A DNA stretch of 64,000 bases from Nostoc paludosum FACHB-159 (GTDB taxonomy: Bacteria > Cyanobacteriota > Cyanobacteriia > Cyanobacteriales > Nostocaceae): contig NZ_JACJTU010000033.1 of NCBI RefSeq assembly GCF_014698835.1, positions 21,794-85,793 of the forward strand, read 5' to 3'. The translations under genes were made by a program, and so were the position numbers. A model generated the notes under the pieces. That model was not told the origin of the DNA, searched no databases, and worked only from the letters and a program-made list of their open reading frames with translations. Numbering within the stretch: position 1 is the first letter of the stretch; every line of letters starts with the position of its first letter. Positions 6,886-15,180 of the stretch are shown here, piece by piece.

Positions 6886-8892
6886 TTAAGCACTTTCTAA
6901 ACTCAGGAAATGAACCCGCCCTGATTTTTCTCCAGCTACAATTGTCAATCCATCTGGAGAAACTGCACAGCAATCTATAGAACTTTCACCAATAAAAGTA
7001 GAGATTTCCTTTTCTGTTTCCAAATCCCACAGTTTCAGGGCGCTGTCATCAGAAGCAGAAACGGCTGTTTTGCCATCAGGGGCGATCGCTACTCCTTTTA
7101 CTGTTCCGTTATGACCAGTCAAGGCAGAGGTAGGTATTTCCTTTCCTGTCTCCAAATCCCACAGTTTCAGAACGTAGTTAGTATAACTAGAAACGGCTGT
7201 TTTCCCATCAGGTGCGATCTCTACTCTATGTACCCAGTCGTTATAACCAGTCAGAGTAAAGATTTCCTTTGCTGTCTCCAAATCCCACAGTTTCAGGATG
7301 CCTTCCCCAGAACCAGAAAGGGCTTTTTTTCCATCAGGGGCGATCGCTACTGCTGTTACCCAGTCATTATGACCTGTTAGGGTAGAAATTTCCTTTCCTG
7401 TCTGCAAATTCCACAGTTTCAGGGTCTTGTCACGAGAACCAGAAATAGCTGTTTTACTATTAGGGGCGATCGCTACTGCTATTACCCAGTCGTTATGACC
7501 ACTTCGGGTAGAGATTTCCTTTCCTGTTTCCAAATCCCAGAGTTTCAGGGTGTTATCCCAAGAACCAGAAACAGCTGTTTTGCCATCAAAGGCGATCGCT
7601 AGTGCTGTCACCGACTTATTATGACCTCTGAAGGTAGAAATTTCCTTTCCTGTCTGCAAATCCCACAGTTTCAAAGTCCTATCAACTGAACCAGAAACAG
7701 CTGTTTTACCATCAGGGGCGATGGCTACTGCTTCTACTGATGAGTTATGACCAGTGAACGTGAAAATTTCCTTTCCTGTCTGCAAATCCCACAGTTTCAG
7801 GGTTCCTTCCTCAGAACCAGAAAGGGCTTTTTTTCCATCAGGGGCGATGGCCGCTGCTTGTACCCTTGTTTTATGACCAGTCAGAGTAGAGATTTCCTTC
7901 CCTGTGTCTAAATCCCACACCTTTAAGGTGCTGTCATTAGAAGCAGACAGCGCTGTTTTTCCTTCTGGGGCGTTGGCGTAGCCCAACCCAAGTATCGCTA
8001 CTACTTTTACCCAGTTGCTACAACCAGTGAGTGTAGAGATTTCTTTCCCTGTGTCTAAATCCCACAGCTTTAAGGTGCTGTCATAAGAACTAGAAAAAGC
8101 TTTTTTCCCATCTGGTGTAATATCTACTCTATATACCAAGTCGTTATGACCTGTCAGAGTCAAGATTTCCTCTCCTGTCTCCAAATCCCACAGTTTCAAC
8201 GTGGTGTCAGCAGAACCAGAAAGGGCTTTTTTCCCATCTGGTGTGATGTCTACTGCATATACCAAGTCGTTATGACCTGTCAGAGTCAAGATTTCCTTTC
8301 CTGTCTCCAAATCCCACAACTTCAAGGTCTTATCCCAAGAACCAGAAAGGGCTTTTTTCCCATCTGGGGCGATGGCTACTGCTTGTACCCAATGGTTATG
8401 ACCAGTCAGGGTAAGCAGTAGATTTTCGCCTGGAGTGGTTAAACTGGCTGTCGTTGGACGTAACCAGATAGTTCCATTTTTACTTTGTGCTGCATCTGCC
8501 AAGATTTTCTGAATTTCTGGCTGTTGAAAACACTGCAATCTGCCCCATAATTGTTCCACTAATTGATTTGGGTCTTGATTCAATACATGAGCTGATAATT
8601 GTAGCGCACGTTGAATTAGTTTGAGAGTTTTCAGTTGTTCAGGTTCTAGTTTTTCATCTGCTTCTAAATTCTCCAATATCTCTGGTCGGTGGATCAAAAT
8701 ATAATCTCTATTCAGAGCTTCTACTCCAAATTTAGAATATTTAATTTTCAAAGATATAAAATCAAAATCCGTGAGAGTTTGATAATATCTTTTCGAGTTA
8801 CCTGCTTTTAATTGTTGTTCGGGAAATTGACCTATAAATAAATTTTGAAATTCTGCTGATTTTGATGCTAACTTACTGGAAATTAACCCCAT
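6886..8892 (-). CDS. WD40 repeat protein with 12 repeats
   Basis: 668 residues. The first about 165 form a helical domain (FDFISLKI, LEPEQLKTLKLIQRALQLSAHVLN, QLVEQLWGRLQCF, IQKILADAAQSKNGTIWLRPTTASLTTPGENLL) almost the same as in the neighbouring 785-residue protein. In cyanobacterial NACHT/WD40 fusions a related segment sits just before the propeller. By hand I count 12 WD40 units of about 42 residues ('LTGHNDWV.AVAIAPDGK.ALSGS.D.TLKLWDLETGKEI.T'), the last degenerate. Repeat 4 carries a 7-residue insertion (LGLGYAN) caused by a 21-nt insertion at 7973-7993. The propeller probably serves as scaffold or sensor for the ATPases of the same operon; the upstream gap is 63 nt. The high repeat identity makes this gene prone to repeat-number change. 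Confidence 0.85.
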   Translation of the reverse strand: MGLISSKLASKSAEFQNLFIGQFPEQQLKAGNSKRYYQTLTDFDFISLKIKYSKFGVEALNRDYILIHRPEILENLEADEKLEPEQLKTLKLIQRALQLSAHVLNQDPNQLVEQLWGRLQCFQQPEIQKILADAAQSKNGTIWLRPTTASLTTPGENLLLTLTGHNHWVQAVAIAPDGKKALSGSWDKTLKLWDLETGKEILTLTGHNDLVYAVDITPDGKKALSGSADTTLKLWDLETGEEILTLTGHNDLVYRVDITPDGKKAFSSSYDSTLKLWDLDTGKEISTLTGCSNWVKVVAILGLGYANAPEGKTALSASNDSTLKVWDLDTGKEISTLTGHKTRVQAAAIAPDGKKALSGSEEGTLKLWDLQTGKEIFTFTGHNSSVEAVAIAPDGKTAVSGSVDRTLKLWDLQTGKEISTFRGHNKSVTALAIAFDGKTAVSGSWDNTLKLWDLETGKEISTRSGHNDWVIAVAIAPNSKTAISGSRDKTLKLWNLQTGKEISTLTGHNDWVTAVAIAPDGKKALSGSGEGILKLWDLETAKEIFTLTGYNDWVHRVEIAPDGKTAVSSYTNYVLKLWDLETGKEIPTSALTGHNGTVKGVAIAPDGKTAVSASDDSALKLWDLETEKEISTFIGESSIDCCAVSPDGLTIVAGEKSGRVHFLSLESA
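7973..7993. repeat. 21-nt in-frame insertion inside a WD40 repeat, splitting a HIP1-like site
   Basis: Other repeats of this gene read GGGGCG-ATCGCTACT here, spanning the octamer GCGATCGC. In repeat 4 the two halves are separated by 21 nt containing TTGGCGTAGCCCAA, an imperfect inverted repeat similar to dispersed elements elsewhere in the window. The frame is kept. Confidence 0.75.
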
Positions 8893-8955
8893 TTATTCGA
8901 TCTCCTTCAGCAGATACAGTATATCAATTGTATTTTGGGTGATGTTATTCATTTT

Positions 8956-11313
8956 TTAACCACCTTCCAACAATAGGATATGAACTTGACCGGATAATTC
9001 TCCTGCGACAATTGTCAATCCATCTAGGGAAATTGCACAGCAATCTATAGAATGTTCGCCAATAAAACCAGAGATTTCCGTTCCCGTATTCAAATCCCAC
9101 ACCTTCAGCGTGGTGTCAACTGAACCAGAAACGACTTTTTTACCATCGGGAGTAATAGCTACTGTCTTTACCGAGTCGTTATGACCAGTCAGGGTAAAGA
9201 TTTCCTTTGCTGTGCGTAAATCCCACGCCTTCAGGGTATTGTCACGTGAACCAGAAACAGCCGTTTTGCCATCCGGGGTAATGGCTACTGCTTGTACCCA
9301 ATCGTGATGACCAGTCAGGGTAAAGATTTCTGTTCCGGTATTCAAATTCCATACTTTTAGGGTGTTGTCACAAGAGCCAGAAACCACTGTTTTGCCATCT
9401 GGGGAGATTGCTACTGCTTGTACCCAATCATTATGACCAGCCAGGGTAGAGATTTCTGTTCCCCTATTCAAATCCCACACCTTCAGGGTTTGATAAGAAC
9501 CAGCAACGGCTGTTTTGCCATCTGGGGTGATGGCTACTGCACTGATCCCTCTATTATGACCAGTGAGAGTAGAGATTTCTGTTCCCTGCTCCAAATCCCA
9601 TACCTTCAGGGTGTTATCAGATGAAGCAGAAACGGCTGTTTTGCCATCTGGGGTTATGGCTACTGCACTGACCCTTTCGTCATGACCAGTGAGAGTAAAG
9701 ATTTCTGTTCCCTTCTCCCAATCCCACACCTTCAGGATGTTTTGATAACGAGAAAAAGTTATTTTGCTAAAGTCTACCGAACCGTTATCATCAGTCAGGT
9801 TAGATATTTGCTTTCCTGTCTGCAAATCCCACAACTTCATAATTTCCGCATCAGAACCAGAAACGGCTATTTTTCTATCTGGGGAGATTGCTACTGCTAG
9901 TACCCATGTTTTATGGCCAGTCAGTGTAGAGATTTCCGTTCCTTGCTGCAAATCCCACACCTTTAGGGTCTTGTCTTCAGAAGCAGAAACGACTGTTTTG
10001 CCGTCTGGGGTTATGGCTATTGCATTTACATTTGTGTTGTGACCAGTCAGGGTAGAGATTTGCTTTCCTGTATGCAAATCCCACACTTTCAGGGTGTCGC
10101 CAAATGAACTAGAAATGGCTGTTTTGCCATCTGAGGTTATGGCTACTACTTTCACCGAACCGTCATGATGACTAGCCAGGTTGGAGATTTCTATTCCCTG
10201 CTGTAAATCCCACACCTGAAGAGTCCAGTTCCAGTCATATGAAGCAGAAACGGCTGTTTTGCCGTCTGGGGTGATGGCTACTGCTGTTAGCGATTTGCGA
10301 TCGCCACTCAGGGTAGAGATTTGCTTTCCTGCGTGCAAATCCCACACCTGAAGGGTGTTGTCATCACAAGCAGAAACGGCTGTTTTGCAATCTGGGGTTA
10401 TGGCTACTGCATTTACCCGGAAGTCATCACCAGTCAAGGTAGAAATTTCTATTCCCGTATTCAAATCCCACACCTGAAAAGTCAAGCTCCACGAGCTATA
10501 TGAAGCAGAAACGGCTGTTTTGCCATCTGGGGTGATGGCTACTGCTAGTACCGAACCGCTATGACCAGTCAGGGTAGAAATTTCTGTTCTCTGCTGTAAA
10601 TCCCAGACCTTCAGGGTGTTATCCTCACAAGCAGAAACGGCTGTTTTGCCATCTGGGGTGATGGCTACTGCTAGTACCGAACTGCTATGACCAGCCAGGG
10701 TAGAGATTTCTGTTCTCTGCGGTAAATCCCAGACCTTCAGGGTGTTATCTTCAGAAGCAGAAACGGCTGTTTTGCCATCGGGGGTGATGGCTACTGCTCG
10801 TACCGAAGCGTTATGACCAGTCAGGGTACGCAGTAAGTTTCCGCCAGGAGTGGTTAATTTGGCTGTAATGGGACGTAAGCGGATATTTTCAGTTTTACTT
10901 TGTGCTGCATCTGCCAATATTTTGTGAATTTCTGGCAGAGGAAAGCTCTCTAATCTTCCCCACAGTTGCCCTACTAATTGATTTGGGTTTTGATTCAAAA
11001 TATGGGCTGATAACTCTAGCGCACGTTGAATTAATTTTAGGGTTTTGATTTGTTCTAGTTCTAATTTCTCTTCTTCCTTTAACCCATTCAATATTTCTGG
11101 ATTTTCAATTAAAGCATAATCTCTAATTAGAGGTTCTACTCCCAGCTTAGGATGTTGAATTTTCAGAGAAATAAAATCAAAATCAGTTATTTTTAGATAA
11201 TACTCTTTTGGGTTGGGCTTTTCTGCCTTTAACTGGATTTCCGGGAATTGTCCTAAAAAGAAAAGTTGAAACTCAGCATTTTTTGAGGCTAATTTATGAG
11301 CAAGGTTTCCCAT
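8956..11313 (-). CDS. WD40 repeat protein with 15 repeats
   Basis: 785 residues. The first about 165 residues are the same helical domain as in the 668-residue neighbour (KLASKNAEFQ, FDFISLKIQ, LKLIQRALELSAHILNQNPNQLV, GRLESFPLPEIHKILADAAQSK). Fifteen WD40 units follow by my count ('LTGH...V.AVAITPDGKTAVSAS.DNTLKVWDL..GTEISTL'). Unit 9 is shortened and lacks the GH and DG positions, and the last (IGEHSIDCCAISLDGL..) is degenerate, matching the final unit of the sister protein. Fourteen full units would suit two seven-bladed propellers. Only one base separates the stop of the upstream ATPase gene from this ATG (TAA-C-ATG), so the two are probably translationally coupled and their products likely interact. 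Function beyond scaffold/sensor is inference. Confidence 0.85.
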   Translation of the reverse strand: MGNLAHKLASKNAEFQLFFLGQFPEIQLKAEKPNPKEYYLKITDFDFISLKIQHPKLGVEPLIRDYALIENPEILNGLKEEEKLELEQIKTLKLIQRALELSAHILNQNPNQLVGQLWGRLESFPLPEIHKILADAAQSKTENIRLRPITAKLTTPGGNLLRTLTGHNASVRAVAITPDGKTAVSASEDNTLKVWDLPQRTEISTLAGHSSSVLAVAITPDGKTAVSACEDNTLKVWDLQQRTEISTLTGHSGSVLAVAITPDGKTAVSASYSSWSLTFQVWDLNTGIEISTLTGDDFRVNAVAITPDCKTAVSACDDNTLQVWDLHAGKQISTLSGDRKSLTAVAITPDGKTAVSASYDWNWTLQVWDLQQGIEISNLASHHDGSVKVVAITSDGKTAISSSFGDTLKVWDLHTGKQISTLTGHNTNVNAIAITPDGKTVVSASEDKTLKVWDLQQGTEISTLTGHKTWVLAVAISPDRKIAVSGSDAEIMKLWDLQTGKQISNLTDDNGSVDFSKITFSRYQNILKVWDWEKGTEIFTLTGHDERVSAVAITPDGKTAVSASSDNTLKVWDLEQGTEISTLTGHNRGISAVAITPDGKTAVAGSYQTLKVWDLNRGTEISTLAGHNDWVQAVAISPDGKTVVSGSCDNTLKVWNLNTGTEIFTLTGHHDWVQAVAITPDGKTAVSGSRDNTLKAWDLRTAKEIFTLTGHNDSVKTVAITPDGKKVVSGSVDTTLKVWDLNTGTEISGFIGEHSIDCCAISLDGLTIVAGELSGQVHILLLEGG

Positions 11314-11314
11314 G

Positions 11315-12880
11315 TTAGAGTATCTCCTTGAGCATATAATTAGCCATGCTCTGGTTAACTTCTCTAAACAGTTTTCGACCTTTACCTAGTTTGTCTTGCC
11401 CTTTGAGAAATTCTAGAAAACTGCGGTGATAAATACTATAGTAAATTTTTTCTTCATCAGGATTGACTTTCGGTGTTACATACTCAATCCAATCATTTAA
11501 CACAGATTTAACTTCATATTCATCCTCATCCAGAATTTCCGCAATCATATTTAGAGATATAGGTTCACCTCTTTCTACCAATATATAGAGTGTTTTGACC
11601 TTCTTTTCATTGGATTCTTTATCCATCCCCATGCGATGCCAATGGGTTGTATAATAGTCCTGAAGACCTTGTGGTAATCCTTTCAAAGTTAAATCATTAT
11701 ATTTACCTTCAGAGATTCCAGGTAATAGATAGCGCAAATATATAAAATTATTTTCACTTTTGAGAGCTATTTCCTGAGTAAAATTATCCTCAGAAATATT
11801 GCGTTCCTGAATCCAAGTTCTCAGTTTATAATCGTTCTGCAAAAATAAGTGAATATATTCTTTGACATCTTCCTGACTCAAAGCTGAATAATCACTTTTT
11901 GTTAAATCTAATTCGTCTCCGGGAGTATCTGGAGACAAGGTTAACCGTTTGGTTTCTTGGTTATAAGGTCTTCTTGTGAGTAAAAAATAAATTCCATCAG
12001 GAAGATTTTGTGGTAGATCTAAAAGATTACCATTTCCCTCTTGTTCTACTTCATCTAGTGCATCAACAATAATGGCAAGTTTTTGTCCTTTGAGTTCTTC
12101 ACTGGTTTTTTGCAGTAAAGTTCTTAAATCAGCGTTGTCTGCATTTTGGAGAGAATAACGCTTAATTAACTGTTGGCGAATACTGGCTAAAAACTGTTCT
12201 GGTTTGTTGCGCCCTTCTGCGAATACATTAAAATAGCAAGGAAATTTAGTAGCTAAGATGTATTTAGCAGCGATCGCACTTTTCCCCATCCCTGCATCCC
12301 CAATCACAGTAAAATAACCTTTAGGTTGAGTTGTGAAGAATTTTTGAATAGCCTTAAAGACAAAATCACGCCCGCAAAATAAGCGAGTTTTTTCAAAGAT
12401 TAAGGCTTTAAACTCTTTGGGATAAACATCTAAATTCCAATCTGGATAAGGCTGATATTTGGAGTTTTTGGTTTGTTTAGCAACTGCAATAAAAGCTTCG
12501 CCAAATTCTTCTAGTTCAGCTAAAAAGTTAATCTTTGCAGTAATAATTTGCGTTTTCAGCGCGTTATTTTGATTAATAAATTTTTTAGTATTCTCTACAA
12601 ACTGAAAGGGAACACTATTACTGTAAGCATTCCAAAAATAATCTTTGACTACTTTCTCTCGAAACAGGTTTAAAATTGCTTCAGGTTTAAATACACCATA
12701 CTTGACTAGAGTGTAAGCATAAACCCCATCAATATCATCGGGAATTTGGGTAGGATTGAGCTTTAATTCTTGTAAAATTTTGATAACGACTTCGTTTTTT
12801 TGAGCTTGTTTAATGATTAGTTGACTAGCTTGGGGAGCATATTTACTAATCACTGAAGTAATGGCGGCAAACTCTATCAT
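11315..12880 (-). CDS. STAND/NACHT-like ATPase with N-terminal helical domain (operon head)
   Basis: 521 residues, ATG 12880. Residues 1-150 form an uncharacterised helical domain (YAPQASQLIIKQAQK, DDIDGVYAYTLVKYGVFKPEAILNLFRE) of a kind I associate with cyanobacterial NACHT-like proteins. The ATPase starts at FCGRDFVFKAI (168). Walker A is GDAGMGKS (194-201), Walker B LAIIVDALDE (268-277), and YFLLTRRP is a sensor-like strand. The C-terminal winged-helix-like part (ISLNMIAEILDEDEYEVK) ends in YYSIYHRSFLEFLKGQ. In the usual single-chain receptors WD40 repeats follow this point; here the chain stops and the next gene, one base later, supplies the repeats. It would act as the switch ATPase of a multi-subunit receptor, possibly for defence or cell-death-like signalling. 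The domain calls are firm, the biological role is not. Confidence 0.8.
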   Translation of the reverse strand: MIEFAAITSVISKYAPQASQLIIKQAQKNEVVIKILQELKLNPTQIPDDIDGVYAYTLVKYGVFKPEAILNLFREKVVKDYFWNAYSNSVPFQFVENTKKFINQNNALKTQIITAKINFLAELEEFGEAFIAVAKQTKNSKYQPYPDWNLDVYPKEFKALIFEKTRLFCGRDFVFKAIQKFFTTQPKGYFTVIGDAGMGKSAIAAKYILATKFPCYFNVFAEGRNKPEQFLASIRQQLIKRYSLQNADNADLRTLLQKTSEELKGQKLAIIVDALDEVEQEGNGNLLDLPQNLPDGIYFLLTRRPYNQETKRLTLSPDTPGDELDLTKSDYSALSQEDVKEYIHLFLQNDYKLRTWIQERNISEDNFTQEIALKSENNFIYLRYLLPGISEGKYNDLTLKGLPQGLQDYYTTHWHRMGMDKESNEKKVKTLYILVERGEPISLNMIAEILDEDEYEVKSVLNDWIEYVTPKVNPDEEKIYYSIYHRSFLEFLKGQDKLGKGRKLFREVNQSMANYMLKEIL

Positions 12881-13158
12881 GTTTATTACTCAAAATTTCC
12901 TATTTTCATTATGAGTAATACTATACTTGATATTTAGTAACATCATTTACGTGAAATTACTTATAATCAAACAATCCCAGCCCTAACTCTTTACCTTAGC
13001 CTTATTTTTGGGGAGGGTAGCTAAAGCACAGGTTTAGCGGGGTGAAGTTTTGGGCTTATCTAAACCGTATTGTTCTATAAACCTCTTGCTTACCCACATA
13101 AATAAGTTCATAAATCAAATCGGACTGCTATGTTCGCCTTTTAATCCTCAATTATGTT

Positions 13159-14607
13159 TCACTTTATTTCTTTAAAAGACACTTTAGCCATTGGTGCATT
13201 TAAATCTTTACTGGCAAAGGCGCAATATGCTTCTGGGTTTATTTGCCCGTAATTTTTGAGAAAATTAATGCAATTGGGGCGGTTTTTAAAGGTGGCTACA
13301 TAAACTATAAAGGAATTTTTTTTCTCTGATAAATTGGGGTAATCTGGTGTCCAGAACACTCCTGATTGACTAATTCCTTGGGATTGTAAAATTTTGACTT
13401 GGTTGATGGCAGCTTGTAGATTTGGCAAAGTGGAATTTGCTACAAAATAAAAAGAATTAGGTAGATTAGCGGCATTTGTAATTGGTGATTCGCGGATTAT
13501 CCCTATTTGATAATTTGATGTTCCCGGTGGAAGAGACAAAGAAGAATTTTCATGAATTTCTGTTTTTGGAATTCTGGAAGATGTAGTTTGTTGATATGTT
13601 CCAGAGCGAGAGTTTGCTAACAAAAGTCCAATAATTACCGATGCACCGATTAATCCACCGCCGATTAAAGTGCTGCCAATAAAAATAGCGTTTTGTTTGC
13701 TGCTTTGAGCAGCTGGCAAGCGGATCACAGAATTAGTCAAAGCAGACAGTTGACTGTGCATCGGTACTTTCGGTGCAGCTGAACTGGCAATGTTTTGCAA
13801 GGCATCCAGCATTTCTTTAGCAGTGGAATACCGCTCTCTAACATCAAATTGAGTTGCTTTTTTTAAAACTTCCATCAAATTGGGACTGATGGCATCCCTA
13901 TCCCAAACATGCTCTCCAGTATAGGAATCTGTCATCAATTCGTGGGGCAATTTTCCCATCAACAAGAAAATAGCTGTTAGCGCCAAGCTATACAAGTCAC
14001 TGGCAAAAACTGGGCGTCCTGCTGCTTGTTCGCTAGGCATAAAACCTGGTGTACCAATGATAATCGAATTACTAACAGTGCCTTCTGGATACATAACTGT
14101 CGCCATTGTTTCTCGCACTGCACCAAAATCAATTAATATTGGTTTGCCATCAGATGAACGCAGAATAATATTGTCTGGTTTAATATCGCGGTGGATGATG
14201 CCTTTACTATGTACAAAGTCCAGCACTTTCAACAGACTGATTAAAATCGGAATTACTTCACTTTCGCTCAAACAACCGTTTTGTTTTACGTATTGGTTTA
14301 AGGTTTGTCCAGAAATCCATTCTTGTACGAGGTAGAATTGCCCATCTGCTTGAAAGTAGGCGTACAGAGTGGGAATTTGATCGCTTGCTCCTCCCAGATC
14401 TTCTAAAATAGCGGCTTCTCTTTGAAATCGCCTTTGTACCAATTGGTAAACGTCTGGGTTGTCGGTTACTGGCTTGAGTTGCTTAATTACACAACGTCGC
14501 CCCGAAGGCATTTGGGTATCTTCCGCTAAGAATGTTTCGCAAAATCCACCAGTTCCAAGTACGCTAATAATGCGATAGCGATCGCTCAAAAGTGTTGATA
14601 TCATCAC
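13159..14607 (-). CDS. Hanks-type Ser/Thr protein kinase with membrane anchor
   Basis: 482 residues, ATG 14607 (the next codon but one is also near). Kinase motifs run in order: Gly-rich loop VLGTGGFCETFLAED, VAIK-equivalent CVIKQLKP, catalytic loop HRDIKPDNIIL, metal motif IDFGAVRE, APE-equivalent FMPSEQAAG and DLYSLALTAIFLL. A single membrane segment follows near residue 315 (GGGLIGASVIIGLLLA). A 140-residue extracytoplasmic C-terminal part (NLPNSFYFVANSTLPNLQAAINQVKILQ..) resembles the SPOR-like or 'ligand' ends of other Nostoc kinases, though the resemblance is weak. The third Gly of the GxGxxG loop is Cys, an unusual substitution that could lower activity or make it redox-sensitive. It is separated from the ATPase/WD40 operon by 278 nt on the same strand, so regulation of that operon is possible but unproven. 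Confidence 0.85.
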   Translation of the reverse strand: MMISTLLSDRYRIISVLGTGGFCETFLAEDTQMPSGRRCVIKQLKPVTDNPDVYQLVQRRFQREAAILEDLGGASDQIPTLYAYFQADGQFYLVQEWISGQTLNQYVKQNGCLSESEVIPILISLLKVLDFVHSKGIIHRDIKPDNIILRSSDGKPILIDFGAVRETMATVMYPEGTVSNSIIIGTPGFMPSEQAAGRPVFASDLYSLALTAIFLLMGKLPHELMTDSYTGEHVWDRDAISPNLMEVLKKATQFDVRERYSTAKEMLDALQNIASSAAPKVPMHSQLSALTNSVIRLPAAQSSKQNAIFIGSTLIGGGLIGASVIIGLLLANSRSGTYQQTTSSRIPKTEIHENSSLSLPPGTSNYQIGIIRESPITNAANLPNSFYFVANSTLPNLQAAINQVKILQSQGISQSGVFWTPDYPNLSEKKNSFIVYVATFKNRPNCINFLKNYGQINPEAYCAFASKDLNAPMAKVSFKEIK

Positions 14608-14963
14608 GTTTTCTTGACTTAGGTTTGTTTGGAAGCACTCTTTAGAAATAACAGTCTACAACTGCCTGTTTTAAAAACTTTGGCAGTGCATACTTTTTGA
14701 TATAAATTATTAATTTATCCTAAACAAATAAAGTATGTATTAGCTGCATACTTATTTTTAGTATCTCAGTATGAGAATATCACGAATTGCCTTTTTGATT
14801 AAGATACTGAAATCAATGTAAAGAGTAGTACAACATTGTGTAATTTGTAATTCTTATTGGACATTGGCAACTATAATCTATCCCACTATGCGTAAGCGTG
14901 GTTAGCGTAGCTGCCCATTGGTGTCAACTTAAGCTCAAAGGCTTATCCCACATACATTTTACC

Positions 14964-15008
14964 CCACCCCCAACCCCTCCCCTTGCCAAGGGGAGGGGTT
15001 GGGGGTGG
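14964..15008. repeat. 45-nt GC-rich perfect palindrome
   Basis: Two 22-nt arms (14964-14985 and 14987-15008), rich in C on one side and G on the other, are exact reverse complements around one C. Downstream of the giant gene there is no T-run on either side, so a simple terminator is unlikely; it matches the dispersed 'CCCCAACCCCTCCCC' type of element common in Nostoc. Confidence 0.9.
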
Positions 15009-15113
15009 CTTTAGACAAAATCGGGGTGGGGTAACGCGGATCGAACTCGTAAATGAGTGAATTTAAAACTACGTCATCACAAAGGTTTCAGGTTAAGTTG
15101 ACACGTATGATAG

Positions 15114-15158
15114 CTGCCTTCTGCCTTCTGCCTCCTGCCTCCTGCCTCCTGCCTTCTG
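15114..15158. repeat. Heptamer short tandem repeat (CTGCCTT/CTGCCTC)
   Basis: Six consecutive 7-nt units of CTGCCTT or CTGCCTC plus a partial seventh. It lies 22 nt beyond the stop codon of the giant gene. This is the STRR class known from heterocystous cyanobacteria. Confidence 0.9.
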
Positions 15159-15180
15159 AACAGATTCTTATGGCTAACTA

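Larger units (their letters stand above)
14608..15180. other. Intergenic region with palindrome and heptamer repeats
   Basis: No coding sequence is supported in this 570-nt stretch between the kinase gene and the end of the giant gene. It contains a near-perfect GC-rich palindrome (14964-15008), a dispersed-repeat-like segment (about 14885-14915, GCGTAAGCGTGGTTAGCGTAG) and a CTGCCTT/CTGCCTC heptamer array (15114-15158). The stretch directly before the kinase start (14608-14840) is AT-rich and should contain its promoter. Confidence 0.6.

Noticed and set aside
14964..15008. Palindrome as a rho-independent terminator of the giant gene
   Set aside because: No T-run on the giant gene's side and same type occurs as a dispersed element.
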